Assembly (NCBI RefSeq): GCF_900167275.1
Contig: NZ_FUWX01000011.1
Location: 16,856-80,855, forward strand
Origin: Cetobacterium ceti
GTDB lineage: Bacteria > Fusobacteriota > Fusobacteriia > Fusobacteriales > Fusobacteriaceae
Direction: 5' to 3'
Length of the DNA: 64,000 nt
Below are positions 46,571 to 55,725 of this stretch, piece after piece; the stretch's first letter is position 1, and each line of letters starts with the position of its first letter. A program made the translations under genes and the position numbers. The notes beneath the pieces are model-generated. The model was not told the DNA's origin, did not search any database, and was given only the letters and a program-made list of their open reading frames with translations.

Positions 46571-48060
46571 AGGTCATTACACTCCTCGATGTTATCATAG
46601 GGATTTTCTACAATAGATGTTGCATCGGATAAATCACGTAAAAATCCAATTTTTTTTAGAAGTTCTTGAAAAGCATATTTATTTTTATGGAAATATCCAG
46701 CTAATTCCCTATCTAAGTTATTTTCTTTTAAATATTTTTCCCCATGGAAGGAACCTATAACAATTCCAAATTTATCATAGAGTTTATCTAAAAATGTATG
46801 AAATTCCATTTTTTCATTGGGTTTCACAATGGATAAAACTAAAAATTTAATTAAATTTTCAGAGAGAGTCATTCTCATATTAGCTCCCTTTATTGGAATG
46901 ATAAAACCAATTTCTTTTCCTAATTTTCTAATTAAGTTTATAGAGTGTTTTTTACCCTCTTTTAAACTAGAAATAAACTTATCATTTGTATCTTTTTTAA
47001 TATTTGATTTTAAAATATCTTCGATGGAATTTTCAAAATCATCATAGGAATTTACAGCTAATTTTTTTACAGTGGAATCATTGGCAATATCTAAAACCCA
47101 TAGAGGAAGTTTAGATGTTTTTTCAAGAGCTCTTTCGTGTAACATTCTAAAAATTTGTAGCATCATTCCATGAGCAAATAATTCTAATTTTTTAAAGTTA
47201 TCAATATTACATGAAAGAAGATTTATAAGTTCATTTACAGATTCAATTCCTCTTTTTTTATAAATATTAGGGATAAAATATAAGCTTCCATTGGATAAAA
47301 GATCTGTATAATTATCAGGATTAAGATATTCTTCCCAAATATTTTCTAAAAAATTTGTTAAATTACTTAAATATTTATTATTTAAAAGGGTATTTAATAG
47401 TTTTTCCAAATGAAGTTTTCTATTTAAATCATTATTTAATCCAAGAAAAATATGTAAATAATAGATCTCTCCTCCTCGAGCTAAAAAAGCATGTTGAGTG
47501 GTATTAAAAGTTGTTTCGCACTCAGTAGGACTTTTATCTGAATTAGAGAATAAAGTATGTAAAGATTTACGGTTGTCCTTATTACCTATAGTTTCAGAAA
47601 ATATCATTTCAGGAACTAAGGGTAAAAGAGATTGGGCATACCAAGATCTAGTTTTTAAAACAGCAGAAAATCCATATAAAAATTCTTGGATAATATCTTC
47701 TATATTTTCATTTTGAGAAGATTGTATATGTTTATTTAGTTCTATTTTAAATTGTTCATAAAATAAATTATCAATTTCATATTTTGTATCGCTTTTAGAG
47801 TTTTTATAAAATATAAATCGTTTTAACCCTACCCTAGGATTAGGAAAATATCTAAATTCTTCACTATTAAAGTTATGAAATTTAAAGCACAGTTCCTTGT
47901 TATCTTTTTCTTTTCTAGAAACAAATACAAGTAAAAATTCTAATAAATATTCATAAAGAGTTTGATCCCCATAGATTCTATTTCCAAAGGCAGGAATAGA
48001 AGGATTTATTTCTTCAGGTACTGGTTCTTTACGATTAAAGTATTCCTTATTAGATTCCAT
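46567..48060 (-). CDS. DptG/SspG-like protein
   Basis: A 497-residue protein placed between DptF-like and DptH-like genes, the DptG position. RSWYAQSLLPLVPEMIF (about 130-146) and a C-terminal winged-helix-like part ending in DLSDATSIVENPY are its clearest blocks. No catalytic motif is seen. The call rests on gene order, size and weak family resemblance. Confidence 0.62.
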   Translation of the reverse strand: MESNKEYFNRKEPVPEEINPSIPAFGNRIYGDQTLYEYLLEFLLVFVSRKEKDNKELCFKFHNFNSEEFRYFPNPRVGLKRFIFYKNSKSDTKYEIDNLFYEQFKIELNKHIQSSQNENIEDIIQEFLYGFSAVLKTRSWYAQSLLPLVPEMIFSETIGNKDNRKSLHTLFSNSDKSPTECETTFNTTQHAFLARGGEIYYLHIFLGLNNDLNRKLHLEKLLNTLLNNKYLSNLTNFLENIWEEYLNPDNYTDLLSNGSLYFIPNIYKKRGIESVNELINLLSCNIDNFKKLELFAHGMMLQIFRMLHERALEKTSKLPLWVLDIANDSTVKKLAVNSYDDFENSIEDILKSNIKKDTNDKFISSLKEGKKHSINLIRKLGKEIGFIIPIKGANMRMTLSENLIKFLVLSIVKPNEKMEFHTFLDKLYDKFGIVIGSFHGEKYLKENNLDRELAGYFHKNKYAFQELLKKIGFLRDLSDATSIVENPYDNIEECNDL

Positions 48061-48078
48061 TATTACAGTTTCCCCCTT

Positions 48079-49785
48079 TTAATCCACAATAATTGTATTT
48101 TCGTCATTATCAATAGTCATTTCAATAACCTTAGATCCTTTATTGGTTAAAATTAAAAATTGCATATTTTCGTCTTCATCATATTTATATAAATTTAAAA
48201 TTTTAAATTTAATTTTATCTATTCCGTTATTAAGCTGAGGATCAACATTTGTATTTATAATTCCATTTTTTAAATTGGTAAAATATTCAATAATAGGTAA
48301 ATTTAAAGGTATTTTAGTATTAGTGTCCTTAAGGTTTATAAATAAGTGTCCAAAATCTCTATTATTAAAAAGATCTTTTTTTATATCATGAATAATTTTT
48401 ACTTTTCTTTTGTCAAGTTCACCAAGAATAAGTTGAATATTTTGTATGTACTCTCCATCTCTTTTTAAAGTTAGATAGATTGAATTTTCTCTTTTCATTG
48501 TAAAACCAGTATAGAGTTTAAAAAGTCCCTCTTTAATAATTTTTTCCAATTCATTTTTTTCCTTTATAGGAAAATCACAATTGTATTTGCTATCTATATA
48601 CATAGAAAAATTATTGGAAAAAATAGAATTATAAAAGGATATTTCCTCTTCTTTATTGAAATTGTTAAAAAAGAAAAGGGCTCTTCTAATAAATTTTCTA
48701 GAAATTTTACTTTTTTCAAATATTTCTTCCCTAGTCGAATCGACACTGTTATTTAGTTGCTTCACCCAATAATCTTTAATATTTAAAGAATCTATGAAAT
48801 TATCAAAGGAAGAATCAATAAATATATAATCTTCCTTATAAATTTTTTTTCCATCTAAATTCATAGAAATAAGTTTTTCTATACCTTTAATCTGTTTAGC
48901 ATCATTATTTATAGAATCACCATTGTATCCAAAAAAGTTGTTAAAAATATTATGATAAAGAAAATCCTTATTAAATGAATTTTCTAAATTATAATTACAT
49001 GTAATCGAATATGTTATATGGGCAATAATTTGTCTTAAAGTAAATCTATCCCCTCTTTCGTAGGCATTTCTATAAAAATTAGTTATAAAGGAAGAAACTT
49101 TATATAAATTTTCATTTATTAATTTTAAGTTATTAAATATAAATGAATTTTTATGATTATCTTCTATATCTTCTAAAAATTTATTTTGAGAAATATTTTT
49201 TAGAAATTCATAGATAAAATCTGTATTATCTAATTTAGCTATATTAATAATCATAATTTTATAGGGAATATTTTTTAAAAACTTACCATCATTTAAATCC
49301 ATTCTTTCTAAAATATCATTTTCAATATCTTCTTTATTTAAAACTTCTTTTAAAACTCTAATAAGTGGTCCCGTATTAGAAATTATAATAGAACTCCCAT
49401 ATATTAAGGAAGTTTCTAAGCCCTTCTCCATAAGAGAGTTTTGTTCCTGTCTATCAAGTTCACTCATATCTTTAATATACATTAAGGGTTTATTATCTAA
49501 GGTTACTGTTGCAAATTTTTCTAGAGGAGTTTTCTCTTTTATTTCTCCAATAGATTTTAGAAGTTGGTATAAAAGAGATGTTTTACCATCTCCAGCATGT
49601 CCTGTTAAAATAATAGTAAGGTTTTCTTCTTTTAATTTATTTAAAAGAAAATCTCCTAGTGGTCTTTTAACCATAATATCTGAATAAAAATTATTTAGTA
49701 TTTGATTTTCTGCAATGGCATTTTTATTATTTCCACTTGCATTGTGAAGAGAATTTAAATAGTTAATAAAATCATTAAAGTACAT
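48079..49785 (-). CDS. DptF/SspF-like P-loop ATPase
   Basis: A 568-residue protein with Walker A GHAGDGKT (62-69), as in DNA-phosphorothioation-dependent restriction protein DptF. The rest is helical with a STAND/AAA-like layout. With the next two genes it forms a DptFGH-type restriction set that should spare phosphorothioated self DNA. It starts 22 bp behind the cysteine desulfurase gene. Confidence 0.72.
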   Translation of the reverse strand: MYFNDFINYLNSLHNASGNNKNAIAENQILNNFYSDIMVKRPLGDFLLNKLKEENLTIILTGHAGDGKTSLLYQLLKSIGEIKEKTPLEKFATVTLDNKPLMYIKDMSELDRQEQNSLMEKGLETSLIYGSSIIISNTGPLIRVLKEVLNKEDIENDILERMDLNDGKFLKNIPYKIMIINIAKLDNTDFIYEFLKNISQNKFLEDIEDNHKNSFIFNNLKLINENLYKVSSFITNFYRNAYERGDRFTLRQIIAHITYSITCNYNLENSFNKDFLYHNIFNNFFGYNGDSINNDAKQIKGIEKLISMNLDGKKIYKEDYIFIDSSFDNFIDSLNIKDYWVKQLNNSVDSTREEIFEKSKISRKFIRRALFFFNNFNKEEEISFYNSIFSNNFSMYIDSKYNCDFPIKEKNELEKIIKEGLFKLYTGFTMKRENSIYLTLKRDGEYIQNIQLILGELDKRKVKIIHDIKKDLFNNRDFGHLFINLKDTNTKIPLNLPIIEYFTNLKNGIINTNVDPQLNNGIDKIKFKILNLYKYDEDENMQFLILTNKGSKVIEMTIDNDENTIIVD

Positions 49786-49807
49786 AAAACATATTCTCCT
49801 TTATAAA

Positions 49808-50944
49808 TTATAAAATTTCATTTAAAGTATCATCTAAGATCTCAAAATCAGAGGAAGAATTAAAATATCCTATAGACATTCTAATTGTGCCTCCAGAAGA
49901 AATGGTATTCATATGTATATGAGCTAAGGGAGCACAGTGAAGACCTACTCGAACAGCTATATCATAAGTGTTTAATAATTTTTCAATTTCTTGAGGAGTG
50001 TGATTACAACTAGTAAGAGAAATAATACCAATATTATTTTCCTTAGGAGATAAAATTTTTAAGTCATAATCATAATTTTCTAAAGTTTCATATAGAAAAT
50101 TGAAATTTTCATATTTTTTTTTGCAAATATTTTCAATCCCAATTTCTAGAAGTTCCTTTGTAGAAAGATATAAACCAATTATTCCAAGAGTATTTGGACT
50201 TCCAGCTTGAAACTTTTCAGGAATATCTTTAGGCATATTTATTTCTTCTGATTTAATACCTGTTCCCCCATGCAACAAAGGATTTAAATGAATAGATTTA
50301 TTGTAAATATATCCACCTATTCCACTAGGTCCATATAGGTTTTTATGACCTGCAAATATTATAAAATCAGAAAGAGGAGTAATTGTAGAAAAATCTAAAA
50401 CACCTCCTGTTTGAGCACCATCTAAAATATTGATAGAATTATATTTTTTACCTAAAGAAAATATTTCTTCAATAGGAATAATATTTCCAAAAACATTAGA
50501 GGCGTGGGTGCATATTATTAAATCAGGTTTTTTACTCATAAAATTTAAGATTAATTCATCTTTTTTTAGTTGGAAATTATCAAATGGAATAGTTTCTATA
50601 TTAAAATTATTATTTTTTTCAATATCTTTTAACACTCTATATATTGAATTATGTTCAAAGGGTGATATATAGATGTTTTTTATATTAGAAAAGTCAAGGC
50701 CTCTTAAAATTTCATTAGCTGAAAAAGTAGCAGATGAATTTATAATAACCTCAAAGGAGGAAGGGACAGAAAATATTTTTTTAATATTTTCTTTAAGATT
50801 AGAAAAAATATTACTTAATTGAAGACTTTCAGGACAGTGATTCCTAGAAAAATTAGTTCCAAATTTTTCATAAAGCGTCATAGTATCTCTATATAAACTT
50901 TTCATTTTAGGAAAAGTTGTAGCAGCATTATCAAAATAAATCAT
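49808..50944 (-). CDS. Cysteine desulfurase, DndA/SspA-like
   Basis: PLP enzyme that takes sulfur from cysteine as a persulfide. YFDNAATTFPK is the family start, DGAQTGG binds the cofactor, Lys201 in GHKNLYGPSG is the PLP lysine, and Cys337 in VRVGLHCAPLAH is the persulfide cysteine. As first gene of the operon it would supply sulfur to the SspD-like protein. A housekeeping role in iron-sulfur assembly is less likely, since no scaffold gene is beside it. Confidence 0.88.
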   Translation of the reverse strand: MIYFDNAATTFPKMKSLYRDTMTLYEKFGTNFSRNHCPESLQLSNIFSNLKENIKKIFSVPSSFEVIINSSATFSANEILRGLDFSNIKNIYISPFEHNSIYRVLKDIEKNNNFNIETIPFDNFQLKKDELILNFMSKKPDLIICTHASNVFGNIIPIEEIFSLGKKYNSINILDGAQTGGVLDFSTITPLSDFIIFAGHKNLYGPSGIGGYIYNKSIHLNPLLHGGTGIKSEEINMPKDIPEKFQAGSPNTLGIIGLYLSTKELLEIGIENICKKKYENFNFLYETLENYDYDLKILSPKENNIGIISLTSCNHTPQEIEKLLNTYDIAVRVGLHCAPLAHIHMNTISSGGTIRMSIGYFNSSSDFEILDDTLNEIL

Positions 50945-51114
50945 TTTAAATTATCCTTTCATTAATTATATTAAAAAAAAATTAAATAACATAACTTATC
51001 ATTTCTATATTATAATTTTTTAATAAAAAAAACAAATTAAAAATTATTTATTTTTTGAACAAATTGTAGTAACCTATTGATGAAGAAGAAAAGTAAATAA
51101 TATGGGAGGCAATT
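50945..51114. promoter_or_regulatory. Divergent promoter region, defence operon and proC
   Basis: A 170-bp AT-rich gap between divergent genes. On the minus strand TATAAT lies at 51014-51009 with TTGTTT-like sequence 15-16 bp upstream, a plausible start for the whole nine-gene operon. On the plus strand the proC promoter cannot be placed firmly. No clear operator palindrome is seen. Confidence 0.45.
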
Positions 51115-51915
51115 GTGGAAAAGATAATTGGTTTTATAGGTGCAGGAAATATGGGAAGTGCTATGGCTGGTGGAATGATAAGTTCAGGGTTAATAAAAAA
51201 AGAAAATATCATATTTTCTGATATAAATGAAGAAGCTTTGGAAAAAATAAATAAAAATTTAGGTGTTGAGACTACAACTGATAATATAAGAGTTGCAGAT
51301 AAAGCAGATATAATTATATTAGCTGTGAAGCCTAATTTATATAAAACAGTAATAGACGAGATTAATGATTCTATTAAGGATAATAGTATAATAATAAGTA
51401 TTGCAGCTGGAGTTACAGTATCTAATATTGAAAATTATTTTGGAAGAGAAATAAAGTTAGCAAGAACTATGCCAAATACTCCTGCTTTGGTAAAAGAAGG
51501 AATGACAGCATTAATGCCAAATAATAAACTAACATGGGAAGAAATAAAAGAGATTAAGTCTTTACTTGGAACTTTTGGGAAGGTTGAAATTGTAGAGGAA
51601 AAATTAATAGATAGTGTTATAGCTGTTAGTGGTTCATCTCCAGCTTATGTATTTATGTTAATTGAAGCAATGGGAGATGCTGGAGTTTTAGAGGGGATGG
51701 CTAGGGATAAAGCTTATTATTTTGCAGCTCAAGCTGTATTAGGAGCAGCTAAAATGGTTCTTGAAACTGGAGAGCACCCAGGGAAACTAAAAGATATGGT
51801 ATGTTCACCAGGGGGAACAACTATAGAGGCTGTGGCTAAATTAGAGGAGAGGGGATTTAAATCTGCTGTAATTGAAGCAATGAGAGTTTGTGCAGAAAAA
51901 TCAAGAAATATGTAG
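51115..51915 (+). CDS. proC: Pyrroline-5-carboxylate reductase
   Basis: Last step of proline synthesis: NAD(P)H-dependent reduction of pyrroline-5-carboxylate. IGFIGAGNMGSAMAGG is the dinucleotide-binding loop, MPNTPALV the middle signature, and SGSSPAYVFMLIEAMGDAGV with SPGGTTIEAV forms the C-terminal family pattern. Length (266) is normal. The start is GTG with GGGAGG nearby. Confidence 0.96.
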   Translation: MEKIIGFIGAGNMGSAMAGGMISSGLIKKENIIFSDINEEALEKINKNLGVETTTDNIRVADKADIIILAVKPNLYKTVIDEINDSIKDNSIIISIAAGVTVSNIENYFGREIKLARTMPNTPALVKEGMTALMPNNKLTWEEIKEIKSLLGTFGKVEIVEEKLIDSVIAVSGSSPAYVFMLIEAMGDAGVLEGMARDKAYYFAAQAVLGAAKMVLETGEHPGKLKDMVCSPGGTTIEAVAKLEERGFKSAVIEAMRVCAEKSRNM

Positions 51916-51930
51916 AAAGGTAGAGAATAT

Positions 51931-52050
51931 ATGACCTTAGAGGAGTTTCAAGAAATAATGAATAAGGATCCTAAAGATATAAGTGTGGAGGAGAGGAAGG
52001 CTTTAGAGGAGTTTATTCTTCAAATGAAAGCCTGTAGTTTTAAGGGATGA
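51931..52050 (+). CDS. Small acidic protein, 39 residues, unknown
   Basis: A short frame begins 15 bp after proC with ATG and reads MTLEEFQEIMNKDPKDISVE at its start, ending MKACSFKG. It looks like a real helical acidic peptide rather than chance sequence. The ribosome site (AAAGGTAGAG) is weak. It would be co-transcribed with proC and precedes the terminator. Function unknown. Confidence 0.5.
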   Translation: MTLEEFQEIMNKDPKDISVEERKALEEFILQMKACSFKG

Positions 52051-52104
52051 AGTAATTAATTAAAAGGAAAAGGTTTTTCCTGAGAAGTTATATTTTAAAT
52101 TTAT

Positions 52105-52143
52105 AAAAAGGGTTCCAGAGAGTGTTCTGAAACCCTTTTTTTG
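52105..52143. terminator. Bidirectional terminator
   Basis: AAAAAGGGTTCCAGA pairs imperfectly with TCTGAAACCCTTTTT, followed by T-runs on both strands. It serves proC and the convergent tryptophanase gene. Confidence 0.88.
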
Positions 52144-52150
52144 TAGAATA

Positions 52151-53533
52151 TTATTTTAAAGGTTCTAAACTAGCTTGGAAATGTCTTAAAATAGGAGGTT
52201 CCCAAGTAATTTTATATCCTTTAATTGAAGAACTTCTTTTCTTTATTTCTAGTAAAGCCTCAGCCATAATATCAAAGTGAGCCTGAGTATAAACTCTTCT
52301 AGGAATAGCTAATCTAGTAAATTCAAAATCTGCTTCCAATTGTTTTCCAGAATCAGGATCATTACCTAACATATATGAACCTATATCACAAGTTCTAATA
52401 CCAGCCTCTATATAAAGTTCAATAGCAAGAGCTTGACCAGGATATTCATTATATGGAATATGAGGGAACATAGCCTTAGCATCTACAAATATTCCGTGAC
52501 CACCAGCAGGACTTTGATAAGCAATATTTTCATCATCTAGTTTACTAGCTAAATATTGAATTTGTCCTATTCTATATCTTAGGAAATCTTCGTCCATACC
52601 CTCTTTTAAACCTTGAGCCATGGCTTCTAAATCTCTACCAGAAAGACCTCCATATGTTGTAAATCCTTCAAAACAAATACAATTAGCTTTTACCTTTCCA
52701 AAGAGTTCTTCATCATTTTTTACTCCTAAAAGACCACCCATATTTAAAATGGCATCTTTTTTAGCACTCATGGTGAACATATCTCCATAGGAAAACATAA
52801 TTTTTGTAATTTCTTCAATGGAAGAATTTTTAAATTCATCCTCTCTTTCTTTAATGAAAAAGGCATTTTCTGCAAATCTAGCAGCATCTATACAAATTTT
52901 TATATTATATTTTTTAGCAATTTTAGAAACATTTCTCATATTATCAATGGAAACAGGTTGTCCCCCTGCTGAGTTATTAGTTATAGTCATAACAATTAAA
53001 CCCACATTTTCAGGACCATGTTCTAAAATAATTTTTTCTAGTTTTTCTACATCCATATTTCCTTTGAAGTTAGCTCTAAGTTCTGGATTTTTAGCTTCAG
53101 GAACAACACAGTCAATTGCCCGAGCTCCTGCTAATTCCACATGGGCACGAGTTGTATCAAAAAACATATTTGATATGGCAACTTTTCCCTTTTGAAGAAG
53201 AAGTGGGAAAAGAACTTTTTCAGCAGCTCTTCCTTGGTGAACAGGTTGAACAAAGTTATAATTGAAAATACTTTGTACAGTTTCTAAAACTTTAAAATAA
53301 CTCTTTCCTCCTGCATAGGCTTCATCCCCCTTCATAATACCAGCCCATTGATCATCACTCATGGCATTGGTACCACTGTCTGTTAAAAGGTCAATATAAA
53401 CATCCTCTGCAGCTAAATTGAAAAGATTATATTTAGCTTCTTTTATCTTTTCAATTCTCTCTTCTCTTGTTAACATTTTAATTTTTTCAACCATTTTAAT
53501 TCTAAATGGTTCTGGAACATACTTAATAGACAT
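52151..53533 (-). CDS. tnaA: Tryptophanase
   Basis: PLP-dependent beta-eliminating lyase that splits tryptophan into indole, pyruvate and ammonia. The PLP lysine is in MSAKKDA (about residue 259 from the chosen start). Tryptophanase and tyrosine phenol-lyase are close relatives. The segment [14 protein letters not shown] has no arginine at the place of the TPL Arg381, and LRHFQA carries the histidine typical of tryptophanase, so tryptophanase is favoured. The N-terminal [15 protein letters not shown] looks more like TPL. The ATG at 53533 is preferred over 53539 because AGGAGG is correctly spaced for it. Confidence 0.82.
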   Translation of the reverse strand: MSIKYVPEPFRIKMVEKIKMLTREERIEKIKEAKYNLFNLAAEDVYIDLLTDSGTNAMSDDQWAGIMKGDEAYAGGKSYFKVLETVQSIFNYNFVQPVHQGRAAEKVLFPLLLQKGKVAISNMFFDTTRAHVELAGARAIDCVVPEAKNPELRANFKGNMDVEKLEKIILEHGPENVGLIVMTITNNSAGGQPVSIDNMRNVSKIAKKYNIKICIDAARFAENAFFIKEREDEFKNSSIEEITKIMFSYGDMFTMSAKKDAILNMGGLLGVKNDEELFGKVKANCICFEGFTTYGGLSGRDLEAMAQGLKEGMDEDFLRYRIGQIQYLASKLDDENIAYQSPAGGHGIFVDAKAMFPHIPYNEYPGQALAIELYIEAGIRTCDIGSYMLGNDPDSGKQLEADFEFTRLAIPRRVYTQAHFDIMAEALLEIKKRSSSIKGYKITWEPPILRHFQASLEPLK

Positions 53534-53600
53534 TAGCATCCCTCCTAAATATTAACTCTACTACAGATATAGCTCAGGAAGTTAAAAAAAGCAATTAAAA

Positions 53601-54191
53601 TTATAAATCTATAAAGGAACTTTCACTATTTTTAAGTTTTAATTTTTCTAAAAATTTTCTATGGTTAATATCTTCATTGTTAATATGAGCAATATAATCT
53701 TTAATAGATTTTTTCAAATCTTCCTCTGTTAATCTAGGAGTATTAAAAAGAGTAAAAGGTGGAAGATAAACCATTTGTATAGCATTAGCAGTGGCTTCTA
53801 AAGGTTTTAAAAGTTCACTGATTGTAAAATTATTATAACTTCCCCCTTGATAAGAATATTCAGGAGCTCCTATGGAAATTCCACATAAAAATTCTTTATC
53901 TTTTAAAGTATTCCCCTTAGGACCATAGGCCCAACCAAATTCAAGTACAAAATCAAAATAATCTCTCATTAAACTTGGCATAGAATACCAATAGAAAGGA
54001 AATTGAAAAACAATTCTATCATGAATTTCCAAGAATTCTTGCTCTTTTTTCACATTTATATTTCTATCAGGATAAAGTTCATCTAAGAAACGTAAGGTTA
54101 CATTTTTTTCTTTTTTTAAGTTTTCCATCCAAAATTTATTAACAAGGGAATTTTGGATATTTGGGTGTGTGGCAATAACAAGTATTTTCAT
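53601..54191 (-). CDS. NAD(P)H-dependent flavodoxin-fold oxidoreductase
   Basis: Quinone-reductase-like flavoprotein (MdaB/KefF/YwrO group), 196 residues. VIATHPNIQNSLVNKFWME is the phosphate-binding N-terminus, and FQFPFYWYSMPSLMRDYFD is the family middle motif. It starts 5 bp behind the BMP-type gene, in one operon. Its substrate is unknown. Confidence 0.87.
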   Translation of the reverse strand: MKILVIATHPNIQNSLVNKFWMENLKKEKNVTLRFLDELYPDRNINVKKEQEFLEIHDRIVFQFPFYWYSMPSLMRDYFDFVLEFGWAYGPKGNTLKDKEFLCGISIGAPEYSYQGGSYNNFTISELLKPLEATANAIQMVYLPPFTLFNTPRLTEEDLKKSIKDYIAHINNEDINHRKFLEKLKLKNSESSFIDL

Positions 54192-54195
54192 AAGA

Positions 54196-55167
54196 TTATT
54201 CTCCTAAAGTAATTTCATTATTTATAATTTTATTTTTTAAGTTTTGAATATATTCAATATTTTCTTTTCCAATAATATCTTTTGTATATTTAAAATCAGT
54301 TGTTCCAACTCCATTTTCTTTTAAACCAAAGGTATAAACTTTTCCTTGGAAATTTCCATTAACAGTGTCTTCGATTATTTTATAAACTGCATGATTTACA
54401 TTTTTTAACATGGAAGTTAAAATTTGCCCTGGAACTAAATTATCTTGGTCACAATCTACACCAATTCCATAAATATTTTTAGCTTTAACTCCATCCATAA
54501 TTCCAGTTCCAGTATTTCCTGAGGCATGATATATAATATCTACATTTTGATTGCTAAGAGAAATAGCATGTTCCTTTCCTTTAATAGGATCGCTAAATGG
54601 AGCATCTCCATCTATATATGTACTTATAACCTCTACATTTTCATTGGCATATTTAGCTCCCTTAGTATATCCATTTTTAAAACTATTTATAAGAGGAATA
54701 TCTAGAGCCCCTATAAAACCAACTTTATTTGTTTTAGTCATTTTTCCAGCTAGAGCTCCAACTAAAAAAGAGCCTTCCTCTTCATTGAAAACTAAAGATG
54801 CCATATTTTTACCCTCTGTAGCTTTTGTATCAATAATAGCATATTTTGTATTGGGAAATTTTTTGCTGATGGTTTCCATAGCATCTAGTGCAGTGTAAGA
54901 AGTTGCAATTATTAAATCGTACCCATTATCAGAATATTCCTCTAAATAATATCCATCTTCCATCCAGGAATTTGGTTCTACATATTTTGTTTCAATATTG
55001 AAATCTTTTTTTGCTTGAACTAATCCAGCATAGGCTGAATCATTAAAGGATTTATCCCCTAGTCCTCCCATGGCAAGTATTAAACCTACCTTTATAGGTT
55101 TTCCTAAAATAGTCATTGAAAGTAGTAAAAATAGAATAGTAGTTTTGAAAAGTTTAAAAAATTTCAT
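54196..55167 (-). CDS. BMP/PnrA-family substrate-binding protein
   Basis: Periplasmic binding protein of the basic-membrane-protein family, which often binds purine nucleosides. A signal peptide (about 1-22) lacks the lipobox cysteine that most BMP proteins have, so it is probably soluble. ALILAMGGLGDKSFND-like start (LAMGGLGDKSFNDSAYAGL) and GFIGALDIPLINSFKNGY fit the family. No permease or ATPase genes are adjacent. Confidence 0.86.
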   Translation of the reverse strand: MKFFKLFKTTILFLLLSMTILGKPIKVGLILAMGGLGDKSFNDSAYAGLVQAKKDFNIETKYVEPNSWMEDGYYLEEYSDNGYDLIIATSYTALDAMETISKKFPNTKYAIIDTKATEGKNMASLVFNEEEGSFLVGALAGKMTKTNKVGFIGALDIPLINSFKNGYTKGAKYANENVEVISTYIDGDAPFSDPIKGKEHAISLSNQNVDIIYHASGNTGTGIMDGVKAKNIYGIGVDCDQDNLVPGQILTSMLKNVNHAVYKIIEDTVNGNFQGKVYTFGLKENGVGTTDFKYTKDIIGKENIEYIQNLKNKIINNEITLGE

Positions 55168-55336
55168 AAAGCCCCCTTTAATCTATTAAATTCTTTGAAA
55201 ACTCTCTATAGAATAAGATATTTTTTTAGTAAAAACAAATAAAAATTATAGAATATATTTTATTTCAAAAATATTACATATATTTTTTAAAATTCGAACA
55301 TTAAAAATAATAAATGTTTTATTTTTGTAAAAAATG

Positions 55337-55345
55337 TGTTATAAT
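55337..55345 (+). promoter_or_regulatory. Extended -10 promoter
   Basis: TGTTATAAT is a perfect extended -10 box, located 32 bp upstream of the ATG of the small gene at 55377. No convincing -35 box is present, as is allowed for extended -10 promoters. Confidence 0.6.
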
Positions 55346-55376
55346 ATAAAAAAATCTATAAGGAGGTTTTGGTTAT

Positions 55377-55661
55377 ATGAAAAAGCTCGGAGTAGAAGAA
55401 TTAGAATTTTATATACTTAAAGTATTGAAAAAATTAAAAACAGAAGAGGAACTTTATTCCTATTTTGAAATGTATATTAGTGGGTTATTTAATAAAAAAA
55501 GTGATAAACCCATAGATCTTAATTCAATAGATCATAAAAGAAATAGGAAAAATTCAATCTATTTGTGGGAAGTTGCCTATTCGTATCTTTGTAAAGATGA
55601 AGAAAATGTAGATATTGAAGATAGTGAAGTTTTCAATTATTTAAAAAATGTTAGATTTTAA
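55377..55661 (+). CDS. Hypothetical 94-residue protein
   Basis: A small charged, mostly helical protein with no membrane segment or signal peptide. AAGGAGG is a strong ribosome site and an extended -10 promoter and a terminator flank it, so the gene is very likely real. I do not recognise a family. Confidence 0.75.
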   Translation: MKKLGVEELEFYILKVLKKLKTEEELYSYFEMYISGLFNKKSDKPIDLNSIDHKRNRKNSIYLWEVAYSYLCKDEENVDIEDSEVFNYLKNVRF

Positions 55662-55674
55662 TTTATATAAAAAA

Positions 55675-55715
55675 GAAAAAGGATGCTGAAGAATTGTCTC
55701 GAGCGTCCTTTTTTA
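55675..55715. terminator. Bidirectional terminator
   Basis: AAAAAGGATGCT pairs with AGCGTCCTTTTTT (one G-U pair) around a 14-nt loop. It separates two convergent genes. Confidence 0.85.
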
Positions 55716-55725
55716 TTTTATAAAA

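Noticed and set aside
30625-50944. BREX (type 4 with a PAPS-reductase protein) as identity of the defence operon
   Set aside because: No PglZ, BrxL or methyltransferase is present, while DptF/G/H-like genes, a cysteine desulfurase and DUF4007 are.
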